Below are positions 36,395 to 48,700 of a stretch of 64,000 bases of DNA, in pieces. Origin of the DNA: Macrostomum hystrix (taxonomy: Eukaryota > Platyhelminthes > Macrostomidae); assembly GCA_950097015.1 (NCBI GenBank), contig CATNEN010000003.1:11127501-11191500 (forward strand). Reading direction: 5' to 3'. Positions within the stretch are counted from its first letter, which is position 1. Every line of letters starts with the position of its first letter. The translations under genes and the position numbers were made by a program. A model generated the notes under the pieces. The model saw only the letters and a list, made by a program, of their open reading frames with translations, was not told the origin of the DNA and ran no database searches.

Positions 36395-38085
36395 TCACTC
36401 ACAAAGCACGAGCCTGAAGTTCGATGGTCACTGGCCTGAAGTTCGATGGTCACTGGCCTGAAGTTCGGTGGTCAATGGCCTAATGTTCAGTGGTCACTGG
36501 CCGGAAGTTCGATGGTCACTGGCCAGAGGAGATAAAACTCACTCTCAAAGCACGAGCCTGAAGTTCGATGGTCACTGGCCTGAAGTTCGATGGTCACTGG
36601 CCTGAAGTTCGGTGGTCAATGGCCTAATGTTCAGTGGTCACTGGCCGGAAGTTCGATGGTCACTGGCCAGAGGAGATAAAACTCACTCTCAAAGCACGAG
36701 CCTGAAGTTCGATGGTCACTGGCCTGAAGTTCGATGGTCACTGGCCTGAAGTTCGGTGGTCAATGGCCTAATGTTCAGTGGTCACTGGCCGGAAGTTCGA
36801 TGGTCACTGGCCAGAGGAGATAAAACTCACTCTCAAAGCACGAGCCTGAAGTTCGATGGTCACTGACCTGAGGAGGTACGACTCGCTCTCAAAGCACGAG
36901 CCTGAAGTTCGATAGTCACTGGCCAGAGGAGATAAAACTCACTCTCAAAGCACGAGCCTGAAGTTTGATGGTAACTGGCCTTTATTTCGATATTCACTGG
37001 TCTGAAGTTCAGTGGTCACTGGCTGGAAGTTTAATGGTCACTGGCCTGAGGAGGTACGACTCACTCTCAAAGCACGAGCCTGAAGTTCGATGGTCACTGG
37101 GCTGAGGAGGTACGACTCACTCTCAAAGCACGAGCCTGAAGTTCGATGGTCACTGGCCTGAGGAGGTACGACTCAATCTCAAAGCACGAGCCTGAAGTTC
37201 GATGGTCACTGACCTGAGGAGGTACGACTCACTCAGAAAGCACGAGCCTGAAGTTCGATGGTCACTGGCCTGAGGAGGTACGACTCAATCTCAAAGCACG
37301 AGCCTGAAGTTCGATGGTCACTGGCCTTTATTTCGATATTCACTGGTCTGAAGTTCAGTGGTCACTGGCCGGAAGTTTAATGGTCACTGGCCTGAGGAGG
37401 TAGGACTCACTCAGAAAGCACGAGCATGTTCGATGGTCACTGACCTGAGGAGGTACGACTCGCTCTCAAAGCACGAGCCTGAAGTTCGATAGTCACTGGC
37501 CAGAGGAGATAAAACTCACTCTCAAAGCACGAGCCTGAAGTTTGATGGTAACTGGCCTTTATTTCGATATTCACTGGTCTGAAGTTCAGTGGTCACTGGC
37601 TGGAAGTTTAATGGTCACTGGCCTGAGGAGGTACGACTCACTCAGAAAGCACGAGCCTGAAGTTCGATGGTCACTGGGCTGAGGAGGTACGACTCAATCT
37701 CAAAGCACGAGCCTGAAGTTCGATGGTCACTGGCCTGAGGAGGTACGACTCAATCTCAAAGCACGAGCCTGAAGTTCGATGGTCACTGGGCTGAGGAGGT
37801 AGGACTCACTCAGAAAGCACGAGCCTGAAGTTCGATGGTCACTGGCTGAGGAGGTACGACTCACTCTCAAAGCACGAGCCTGAAGTTCGATGGTCACTGG
37901 CCTGAGGAGGTACGACTCACTCTCAAAGCACGAGCCTGAAGTTCGATGGTCACTGGCCTGAGGAGGTACAACTCACTCAGAAAGCACGAGCATGTTCGAT
38001 AGTCACTGGCCTGAAGTTCGATCGTCACTGGCCTGAAGTTCGATAGTCAATTGCCTGAAGTTCGATAGTCAATTGCCTGAAGTTC
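36395..38085 (+). repeat. Complex minisatellite with higher-order units
   Basis: The base unit is the 22-mer CCTGAAGTTCGATGGTCACTGG. From 36395 to about 36840 five base units plus GATAAAACTCACTCTCAAAG form a 144-bp higher-order unit present three times (for example starting 36531, 36675 and 36819). From 36860 on, a unit of about 56 bp, GAGGAGGTACGACTCACTC plus AAAGCACGAGCCTGAAGTTC, predominates. Confidence 0.92.
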
Positions 38086-38324
38086 ATATCCATATGAACT
38101 TTTCATATCCATATTTATCATCGCTTTGCAGTCGATCTTAGATACAGTTAAAATATATTATCTGGTTTGCTGTTGATTAAATTCTTTGCTTGGCATCCAC
38201 GTTAGGGTCGTAAAAACACAGCACATGCAGCATTTTGATCCACAACTAGTTTTTTTTCTTAGAATACAAGTTGAATCTAACTCGTATGCTGAAATGCGTA
38301 TTCACCTTCTTCTGCAGATTCAAT
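38086..38324. other. Spacer between arrays
   Basis: Nothing recognised. Confidence 0.3.
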
Positions 38325-38885
38325 CGATTCCAATGATAACTTGATAGTCCAATGATAACTTTATAGTCCAATGATAACTTGATAGTCTAATGACAACTTT
38401 ATAGTCCAATGATAACTTGATAGTCCAATGATAACTTGATAGTCTAATGACAACTTGATAGTCCAATGATAACTTGATAGTCCAATGATAACTTGATAGT
38501 CCAATGATCACTTGATAGTCCAATGATCACTTGATAGTCCAATGATCACTTGATAGTCCAATGATCACTTGATAGTCCAATGATAACTTGATAGTCCAAT
38601 GATAACTTTATAGTCCAATGATAACTTGATAGTCTAATGACAACTTTATAGTCCAATGATAACTTGATAGTCCAATGATAACTTGATAGTCTAATGACAA
38701 CTGATAGTCCAATGATAACTTGATAGTCCAATGATAACTTGATAGTCCAATGATCACTTGATAGTCCAATGACAACTGATAGTCCAATGATAACTTGATA
38801 GTCCAATGATAACTTGATAGTCCAATGATCACTTGATAGTCCAATGATCACTTGATAGTTCAATGATAACTTGATAGTCCAAGGC
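38325..38885 (+). repeat. 19-bp minisatellite
   Basis: About 29 units of CCAATGATAACTTGATAGT with ATCACTTG and 18-bp variants. It abuts the 3' end of Mab-21 module B (stop at 38919), so it may lie in that gene's 3' UTR. Confidence 0.95.
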
Positions 38886-38918
38886 TCACTTGATACTACC
38901 ATGATTATATTCAGTGCT

Positions 38919-41900
38919 TTACTCGTTCGATTTTCGCTTTCTCTGCAGCCTTTTTGCCTTTTTCTGCGGCTGCTCCTCGCCAGGTCTCTCAATATCTTGG
39001 TCTTGGCGATCTTCACCTTGGTCTTGGCGATCTTCACCTTGGTCTTGGCGATCTTCACCTTGGTTTTGGCGATCTTCACTTTGACTGCTCAGACGCTCAA
39101 TCTTCTGCTGCAGCCACTCCGGCAGCCGGCACAGCTCGTGAGTGATTCTTCTGCGCAGCCGCCGCAGCAGCTCCAGATCTCCGCAGATCGCCGCAGCAAC
39201 CAGAAGCTCCTGCTCATCTGCATCCTCCCTCTGAGCCACATCCCGGATCCAGTCCTGATCGCTTCCGTCTCCTGCTCCTGTCAGCTCATTGCGAAGAGCC
39301 CGCAGCAGAGCGTCAAAGTTCAGGTAGAAGAATGTTCCGTAGTTCTTCATCTGCAGCGGAAAGCAGTCGGTAATGACTTCGTGCTCAATCGGCAGCTTCG
39401 GTCGCTTGTCAAACTCGAAGCAGAATTTCCAGGCGGAGTCTTGGCTCCTCAGGTGCTGCCACACAAAGTCCGCAGTGGCCTCACTCGCCGACCTCTCAGC
39501 TCCCCAATCGATGCCTCTGCTCGCACTGAACGGCCCGCAGTCTCTTACAACTCTCGCTGCACTGAGTCGGTCGCCGAACTTCAGGCAGGCCAGCGCTCTG
39601 AGAGACTCTCGCGCTGATCGGGCGCAGTCTGGCAGTTTGTCGATCAGCTCTGCGAGACTCTCTCGGGTCTGCGGGCTGCGGTCTCCATCGGACAGACGAA
39701 GCACCGACTCTCTCACGATGTCGTAGATCTCGTGGAACTCGCATGTCTTGGCTTCTGACACGGGTCTGTCATCGAGAATCGGCAGGATGAGGAACGGGTG
39801 GAAGTGGAATCGTCCCGATTTGGTGACGGGTCGCAGACTGTCCTCGAACTGCAGCAGCAGCTGAGGCAGCTCAGCCATGGCGTCTCTCAATGCACCGGCT
39901 GCCCGATTCAACGCTTCGCTCACTCTCTCAGCTGATGTGGGCGACTTCAAGCCTTTCAGGTACACAGCGGCATCCCTCAGGAAGAAGTGCTTCAGGATCC
40001 GACCATTAGGTTTTTCTGATCTGCAGCCGCTTTCCACACCGGCAAGTAAAATCTGCAGCGAGCGTCTCGTGAGACTCACGAGATTCTCCGGCTTCCACTG
40101 CTCAGCCGGTGTCTTCTCCAGCATTCGGAACGTGACGGTCTTTGCGTGATAGGACTTGAAGCCGACGTTTGAGATCTTTTTCTTCAGCAGCCACTTGAGT
40201 GTGACGAACAGCTGGCCTTGCACAGTGCTGAGACTCCGCAGCAGTCGCCTCTCCAGGAAGCTGCTGCTCACTCGGAGCTGCTGGCCCCCCATTCCGGGAG
40301 GAGCTGCGTGCACCACGTGACATGGCGATGAGGCAGAGGTAAGGTCTCGCTCGAGCGACTGCAGCACGGACTGGGGGATGTTGGAGTTGGAGACTCTTCG
40401 TGGCTGCAGCGGCGCGATGGGAGGGTAGCGACAGAGGAGGCGGGCCTTGAAGTAGTTCACAGCCGGTCTCAGGGCGGAGCCACTCAGTGTCAGGGCTGGG
40501 TTGGAGGCTGGAGAAATGGGAAATGCGAGAAGTATGGAAAATTCCATCAGCTTTCAAATAATTGTACAAAATACGTTTCGGATAATATTTTGTATCTGGT
40601 GATTCGCAAACAGTTATAAATTTAGTCAGTAAAGTATCAAAGGAAAGATTTTGAAAACCACATTGGTTTGCTCTCATACTTTGTTTGAGCTGCGGTTTAT
40701 TAGGATTTGGCGTTGATATGGGCCTAATGGGTTATTCTAATTTGCCCATAGGTATGACTTCCACAAGGCGTCCCTTGTGTTTTTACTGCTCTTATTTTTA
40801 ACTACAAAACGGAGCCTCAGTTACTGGGCCTCCTTACAAAAACGTCCGAACTCAATTATTGCAATGATTGTGGACGAACCAGCTTTCAGTGATGTTGGAA
40901 TGGCTGCAAAAGATGAACAGCGAAGCGATGCTTAACTGCCCAAGCAGCAATCTTACAAGGGCTACTAAAATTTACAAATCCAACTTTGAGGCCCAATTTC
41001 GCAGCCTAAGGGAGACAGCGGATGGAAAAATCATCCATGCTAAGCCATTTGCATAACAATTTAAAACTTTCCATTCTCCGGTAAAATTTGGAAAGGGTAT
41101 CGCTGCTAATGCATAGATCGCTGCATTTCGACTCGGCAGCCACAAGCTGGTCTGTGAGACACAGAGAAGAGCCAGACCAAGAGTAGAATACGAATGCAGC
41201 ATCTGCCCAAAGTGCCGGGCAGAGTTAGAGAAGCAAATCCATTTCCTGTTTTGATGCAACTGGGACAGATACAAAATATTCTGGAACCAATTGCAGCTAA
41301 AATGTCCAAAAGAGTTAAAACTTCTCTGCATGATCGTTCAAGAAGATGGAGAATTAACATAGTTACTGGAAAATTACAGAGCACAGAAGACGGAGGCATG
41401 AAAAACAGTTGCGATGTAGCCAACTTTCGCTTCCTTACCAAAAAGCGCTTGTTTTTATAACCAAAATAGTTTAATTTCTCTTTAAATTTGCGTTACTGCA
41501 TGATGAATACTCCACGTATAAAACTTACAAAATTACTTATCGAATTCATTTATCGTTGCTCGACTTCAGAATATATGTTTTAGCTTTTTCACAATTTATT
41601 TAATTAACTCATTTGAAAAAAATTAAAGTAATGTATATCAGCACCTGATAGTGCGTGCGCAATCTGACACCAATGATTATTAATATTATTATTATGTAAC
41701 TGACTATTTTTTCTTGCTCTGGCTCTGCATTTCAAACTTGAACTGAACATTTGTTTGTTTTCCTTGTTTGTTGTTTGCTTTAGAAGACCAAAGAAGATGA
41801 GCAAGCCAAACACATGCTCAATTCTTGTCCCACACATCCCGACAGTCTCTGGCAGGAAATTCTCACCGAATCCGGAGCTCAGGATGTGGCCATTGCTGAG

Positions 41901-42216
41901 CTCGAATGTCTGAGCAGCCTCCACTCGGTCGCACTCGCACACATCTCTCAGGTGAAACTGCCTTCCTGGAATCAGCTGAACAACATCGACGTCAGAGTCG
42001 CTGTCAGTTCTGCCATCCAGAGAGACCAGGCTGTTGCCCCAGCCTTCAGAGAAGCTACCTTGAATATACCAGCTCTCACCGTTCATTCTCTTGCTGAGAA
42101 CATCCTGCAAGACGTCAGCCACAGCGATCTGCAAGGCGGCTCTGGAGTCCATGAATCCCGACTGAGAGAGCTTGGAGTGCAGCTGCTGGCTCAGCTCTGC
42201 GTCGCTGGGTGCGGCT
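38919..42216 (-). CDS. Mab-21/cGAS-like nucleotidyltransferase, module B
   Basis: Two exons: 42216-41867 (350 nt, acceptor CCCTTCAG, donor GGATTCG/GTGAGA) and 40507-38919 (acceptor TTTCTCCAG); phases agree. The first holds the NTase motif [11 protein letters not shown] and the acidic pair in DSDSDVDVV. The second holds the Mab-21 C-terminal helical part: [12 protein letters not shown], then [22 protein letters not shown], then [20 protein letters not shown], and [12 protein letters not shown]. Family members (cGAS and cGLRs) make cyclic dinucleotides on sensing nucleic acid; others are inactive. The position of the third catalytic Asp reads Asn (AVNYFK, versus SVDRVP in module A), so activity is doubtful. 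The tail has four to five 7-aa repeats (GEDRQDQ) and a basic end ([11 protein letters not shown]). The start is uncertain: an internal ATG at 42152, or splicing from the ankyrin exon, which fits in frame. Confidence 0.8.
41117..41361 (+). pseudogene. Remnant of a LINE reverse-transcriptase C-terminal region
   Basis: Inside the module B intron, on the opposite strand. One frame reads [20 protein letters not shown], then [19 protein letters not shown], a stop, and [13 protein letters not shown]. This matches the Cys/His tail found after the reverse transcriptase in many LINEs (R-x-C-x2-C, then VEDE-HFLxxC). It contains a stop and no active-site region; homologous sequence may extend upstream to about 40750. 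Confidence 0.6.
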
Positions 42217-42648
42217 CTGAAGGGTGAGAGGAGGCGGCAGTGCTGAGTTTCAGTGAGGCTGGGGGTCTCTGAAGGATGAGAGGATGCGGCAGTGCTGAGT
42301 TTCAGTGAGGCTGGGAGGCTCTGAAGGGTGAGAGGATGCGGCAGTGCTGAGTTTCAGTGAGGCTGGGGGTCTCTGAAGGATGAGAGGAGGCGGCAGTGCT
42401 GAGTTTCAGTGAGGCTGGGGGTCTCTGAAGGATGAGAGGAGGCGGCAGTGCTGAGTTTCAGTGAGGCTGGGGGTCTCTGAAGGATGAGAGGAGGCGGCAG
42501 TGCTGAGTTTCAGTGAGGCTGGGGGTCTCTGAAGGATGAGAGTAGGCGGCAGTGCTGAGTTTCAGTGAGGCTGGGGGTCTCTGAAGGATGAGAGGAGGCG
42601 GCAGTGCTGAGTTTCAGTGAGGCTGGGGGTCTCTGAAGGATGAGAATA
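42217..42648 (-). repeat. 52-bp minisatellite at the acceptor of the module B NTase exon
   Basis: About 8 units of roughly 52 bp, read on the minus strand as CTCATCCTTCAGAGACCCCC followed by CAGCCTCACTGAAACTCAGC. The unit resembles the genuine 3' splice site just beside it (CTCACCCTTCAGAGCCGCAC), so the array seems to have grown from the exon border. Confidence 0.9.
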
Positions 42649-42736
42649 ACCATTGAAATGTCAGTAAGCTTCAGCAGGCCCACTAGTCAGTGCAGGGATA
42701 AAAAAATTAGGAGTAAATGAGACTAATGAATGGTGC

Positions 42737-45700
42737 TTACTGAAAGCTCACGACTTTGTAGTTCCGTAACTTTTTTTTGTCAAACCACTTTGGGATATCG
42801 ATATTTAGTTCTATAAATTTGTTACGAAGCAGCTGTAGATTTGCAGGGTCATCGCAGCTCACAGAAGCCACAACCAGCTCCTGCTGACTAGCATCGTGTG
42901 AGAGCATGACTTCCTGGACCCAGTCTTGAGAGCGATAATTTAACAATTCTAAGCGAATAGCACACAGAAGGGCATCGAAGTTAATGTAGAAGTAATTTTC
43001 ATAGAATTCTAGCTTCAACGGAAAGCAGTCGGGAAAGTCGTGCTCAATCGGCAGCTTCGGTCGCTCGTCAAACACAAAGCAAAATTTCAAGGCGGAGTCT
43101 CGGCTCCTCAGGTGCTGCCACACAAAGTCCGCAGTGGCCTCACTCGCCGACCTCTCAGCTCCCCAATCGATGCCTCTGCTCGCACTGAGCGGCCCGCAGT
43201 CGCTCACAACTCTCGCTGCACTGTGTCGGTCGCCGAACTTCAGGCAGGCCAGCGCTCTGAGAGACTCTCGCGCTGATCTGGCGCAGTCTGGCAGTTTGTC
43301 GATCAGCTCTGCAAGACTCTCTCGCGACTGCGGGCTGCGGTCTCCATCGGACAGACGAAGCACCGACTCTCTGACGATGTCGTAGATCTCGTGGAACTCA
43401 CATGTCTTGGCTTCTGACACTGGTCTGACGTCGAGAATCGGCAGGATGAGGAACGGGTGGAAGTGGAATCGGCCCGAGTCGGTGATGGGTCGCAGACTGT
43501 CCTCGAACTGCAGCAGCAGCTGAGGCAGCTCAGCCATGGCGTCTCTCAATGCACCGGCTGCCCGATTCAACGCTTCGCTCACTCTCTCAGCTGATGTGGG
43601 CGACTTCAAGCCTTTCAGGTACACAGCGGCATCCCTCAGGAAGAAGTGCTTCAGGATCCGACCATTAGGTTTTTCTGATCTGCAGCCGCTTTCCACACCG
43701 GCAAGTAAAATCTGCAGCGAGCGTCTCGTGAGACTCACGAGATTCTCCGGCTTCCACTGCTCAGCCGGTGTCTCCTCCAGCATTCGGAACGTGACGGTCT
43801 TTGCGTGATAGGACTTGAAGCCGACGTTTGAGATCTTCTTCTTCAGCAGCCACTTGAGTGTGACGAACAGCTGGCCTTGCAGAGTGCTGAGACTCCGCAG
43901 CAGTCGCCTCTCCAGGAAGCTGCTGCTCACTCGGAGCTCCTGGCCCCCTATTCCGGGAGGACTTACTGAGTGACAGGGCGATGAGGCAGAGGTAAGGTCT
44001 CGCTCGAGCGACTGCAGCACGGACTGGGGGATGTTGGAGTTGGAGACTCTTGGTGGCTGCAGCGGTGCGATGGGAGGGTAGCGGCAGAGGCGGATGGCGG
44101 GGACTCGGTCCACACTCGGTCTCGGTGGTGAACTAATCCTTGATGTGATGACTTCGTAGTCTGAAGTTAATATTAGTTTTGCAAAGTTTTTAACTTTAAG
44201 ATAAAAACATGAAATAGTGGAAGAATATATGTATACTTCTAGCTATACATTTTTGTTAAATAAATCATAGAAGGAAATAAAGATGAACATCTTAGTTTTA
44301 GCTCGCTAGCTACTTTATATGTCGGTATATGTTGACCATCGGTAAATGGTACGTTCGTCACACATCTCAACAGCTTCGCAATATCTCAATTTTTAAAGTT
44401 CACAAATATATTTTCAAAACGTATGATAAATTCTTGCTGGGAGTATCGCGGTTAGCTAAAAAACGCGATAGCATTTTTATTAGCTAATCTGATGAAATTA
44501 TAATATTTAGACGAGGAATTGCATGCGCGGCTTAAGACAATGACGTTTTTGTTTCTATCAGTGAATTTAATTAGTTATCGGACGGGAATCGTCATTTATT
44601 GAAATTATGATTATCAGTATTTGAATTTCGGCAATATACTCAGAAACATTAAAAACCGCCACCCTAGAGCGAGGGGAACGGTTGATCTCAACTCACTGCC
44701 GCAAATTACGTAATGTGCACCTGACAGCAAGGAGAGCTACCGTGGGAGAGTGGGTGGGTAAAGGGTTATCGCGAAGTTCAAAATGGATGATTTAGCACAC
44801 TCAGTCAAAATGCAGCTAACGAATAATTAGTATTAGTCGTTATCTCCAAAGTGGTCCGCCACATGACCGATGGCGAGCCATAGGCATGCTTTAGGCCGGA
44901 ATGTCCATCCGAGCAGTAGCCCGTCAATTCGGCAGATCACCTACGACGATTCGCAGCCTTTTGCAGAAGTCCAGAGACACTGGCAGTGTCACGCACGCAA
45001 GTCGTGGAGTCCAGCGCCGTCATCTGCGCAGCACAGCAAGGGCTGATCGGCGACTGCTGCGAATTGTGAGGGGAAACCCCACCTTGCCTGCCATGAGTTC
45101 TCACATTAAGTTCGGCTTGTACTAGCAACATTTGTAATTTAATAACACACCCCAATTTCCATGCTACTCTCAGGTAGTTTGACTCTCTTTCGTTTCTCTG
45201 GCTACGGAGTCGGGGTGGGTGAGCAGAGTGCATTGCGTCATTCGCGGTTTTTCACCTCTCTCTCAGGTGCACATTGCGGCATTTGTGGTAGTGAGTTGAG
45301 ATGAATCGTTTCCCTCGCTCTAGGGTGGCGGTTTTTAATGTTGCTGAGTGTCTTTACTAAGTCTTTAGTATGTCTTTGTTGTTAAAACGAATTCCCCGAA
45401 GTACTGGGGAGCGGGTCAGTTCCGAGGAACTCTGCCGCTATATTTTTTTATATATTTAATCGAAATTTATTTAAAATATACAAGCGTTTCGATCTGGATT
45501 ATACGAATATTGAAAATAAAAATAAAACAATAAAACAATAATTCAATATTTGGCAATATTTGGGCACGCATTGGAAGATAAAAGGGGAGAAATATACAAA
45601 GGGAATCCCGCACAAAGAAGGGATCTAATAAAAAAGGGAAATCTAAAAGGCATGCATGCAAGATATTTGTGAGCGCAATTAAAAGCAATTAGAATATTTG

Positions 45701-48700
45701 TTAGCAAAAATAGAAAATAAAAATAGTAAATTAAACCATGAAATGCGAATTAAAAACATTTCTAGGCAATGCGGTACATATTACGTATAAAAATAGGCAA
45801 AAGTAAAAAGAAAGGATTTTTTTGGGAATTAAAAACTCTGGTGTGTAAAGAGCTAGCAGTTTATGAGCAAATAGCAACATAACAAAAGCAAAAAGTACTT
45901 TTTAGGCAATAAAATCACGTTAATCAGTTTGAAAAAACGTAAAGAATATAATATCATAGCAGCTGAGCACTGCTCACCAGCCCTCTTGAGCTCAGGCAGC
46001 TATTTGAGTTTCATTTTGGTTTTTCTTTCAGGGCCATAGTTGTCAGAGACTGCTCAACCCTGGATTTGGAGTCGGTTCTGCCTGTTGATTTGTCCCCGCC
46101 TCAGGGTAGCCCACAGGACATTGAGGATGGGGACTCGGCCCGGAGCGCGAGGCAGCTCCGGCTCGATGTGGAAGCCGTGCAGCCGAGCTGCTCTCATCTT
46201 GAGCAGCCAGGCCACACCGAGCTGTTTGACTCTGGCCGAGAGCATTGGCATGCCGGCCAGTTTGTGAAGGTACTCGGTGCTCAGGTAGGAAGGCACACCG
46301 TAGCAGATTCGCAGAGCAAGGTTCTGGATCTTTTGTAGCTTGATCTGGTTGGTGACGCAGATCAGAGTCAAGATTGGGGCGCCGTAGGTGAGAGCGCTCT
46401 CACCGTAGGCCCTGTACAGCATCTTGAGAGTGACGCTGCTCAGCTTGGTGATCTTGGCGATGCGGCACAGGGACATGACAATGGCCCTGCACGTGTTCGC
46501 CATGTTGTCGACGTGTTTATTTAGGCAAAGATTGGCGTCGAGGAGGACACCTAGAAATTTTACTTCCTGACAGTAGGGGACCTCCGTCTGCCCCAGCTGC
46601 AGTTTGGGTCGCAAGTCGGCGCGAGCTGTCGGCTTGTAGTTGAAGGCGATGGCCTTGCTCTTGTCGGCATTCAGTCTGATGCCTTGCTTTCCGCACCACT
46701 CCCAGACTTGTCTGAGGTAGCTCTGGAGGCATGTCCGCAGACCAGCAAAGGTGTCTGCGGAGGCCCAGATGGCCATGTCGTCAGCAAATTGACTGCGTTT
46801 CACGTTTGGATTCTCAGGAATCGGCATTGTGCTGACGTACAGCAGGTACAGGAGAGGACTCAAGATGCCTTCCTGAGGTACGCCAGCTAGGATTCTGATC
46901 AGCTCACTGAGCGAGTTGTTGACTCGCACCTGGATGTACCTGTTCCTGAGGTAGTCAGACAGGATGCGCGTCAGCATTGAAGGAAAGCCAGCGTTGAGCA
47001 TGCGGCTCCTGAGCATGTCGTGCCAGGCAGAGTCAAAGGCCGCCTCTACATCAAGGAAGACTGCAGCGGCCCTCTTTGCTTTGCACTTTGCGACCATCAT
47101 GTCCTGCACCAGTCGGCACAGGTTGTCGTAGGTGGAGTGGACTTTGCGATAAGCGCATTGGTCATCGCCAAGAATGTTCTTGTCCTCAAGGTATTTGGAG
47201 AGTCTCTTGGCAATCAGCTTCTCAAACACCTTGCCTAAGCAAGAGGTCAGGCTGATTGGCCTGTACGAGTTTGGATTGTCTGGCGGTTTGTCAGGCTTCG
47301 GGATCATTGTCACCACAGCTTTCTTCCAAGCGCTGGGGAAGATCCCTTGACTGAAGCAGGCGTTAAAGAGTTTGGTGATCCTGGTGATCGCCACGCCTTC
47401 AAGGCCGAGTTTGAGCACTCGATTGGGAATCTTATCCAGCCCGGGTGCTCCATCAGGCTTGAGGTGCTCAAGCTCCCACACTGTGTCGGCTACAGTGAAT
47501 GCGGCTTCAAGCGGGTGAGTGGCTATGCCATTGATGTCGGCCGGAATCGGATAGAAAGCGATGAACTTGGCCACTTCGGCCACCTCCTGTTTGAGCTGCT
47601 CGCAAGTGGATGGGACTGGGCGCATCTTTGAGTCCAGAGTGGCAGCGAGAAGGTTCGCTTTCTCCAGATCAGTGTGCGCACTGGTTTGACCCGAAGTGAG
47701 GGTTGGGATGGAGCTGGGCTTGAACTTGCCCATCAGCTTCCTGGTGTCATGCCAGAAGTTCTTGACCTTGCTGTTCTTGCTGTTCTCGACAACATTCTCA
47801 CACAGCTTGGTGAGCTTGCCGCTCTGGAAGGAAGTGATTTCCCTTTTGATCCTGTTGGCCATTTGGTTGGCCAGCCTTTTAAAGTTTTCATCCCGGGTGC
47901 TGTTGAAGAGGCGTCTGAGTCGTCGGCGCTCTCTAATCAGCTCAAGGATGTGCTTGGGCAGAGCATTTCGGCCACCACAGTCTGGCACAGTCGACTCAAT
48001 GACCGTGTGGATGGCCTTTGTGATGAGCTCGACCTCGGCGTCGATTTGCTGAGCACTCGATAGGCGAGTCGGCTGGTCAGGAAGAAGGGCTTCACTGATC
48101 TTCAGCCTGAACTGATCCCAGTCGGTTTTGGAAAAGTTTTTCGGCTTAGCGGGACCTGCCCACTTTGCCGACTGAATGTTGAGGGTGAGGATGATTGGCA
48201 GGTGGTCGCTGTCCAGGTCGGGACCGACTGCAAAGTCCTGCACAAAGGGCAGAAAGTCCTCCGTGGCCAGGCCGAGGTCCAAGACATTCCTGGAAGTGAC
48301 GCCATTCTTGGTGGCGATTCTGGTGAACTGGCCAACTTGATTGAGGATGGTGGGCGAGGCCAGACCTTCAGAGAGCCAGTCGTACAGCTCATGGCCAGCC
48401 CTGTTGTTGCTGCTGTCACCGCCAAGGAAGCGGTGTCTGGCATTGAGGTCGCCAAGGAGAACACTGCGTCTGCGCGAGACCAGGCTCTTGAGCAGGTTCA
48501 GGTTCAGGTGGTAAGGTGCCGGAGACCTGTACACCAGAGCCAGATTAAAGTCGGCACCGTGAGAGTTGTCAGACAGGCTGACGGTGCAGGAGATGGCTTC
48601 ATGGTTCACATTGTCGTAGTGCAAGCGAACATTTGTGAGTTTCACGCGCGGTGAGTGAGCAAGGAGCAGGCCGCGTCTGACATGCGGAGTGTCGTACCGG

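Noticed and set aside
41604-41866. Extension of the NTase frame past the donor at 41866 as coding sequence
   Set aside because: The donor is conserved in three copies, and the sequence after it does not align with Mab-21 proteins, whereas the downstream exon does.
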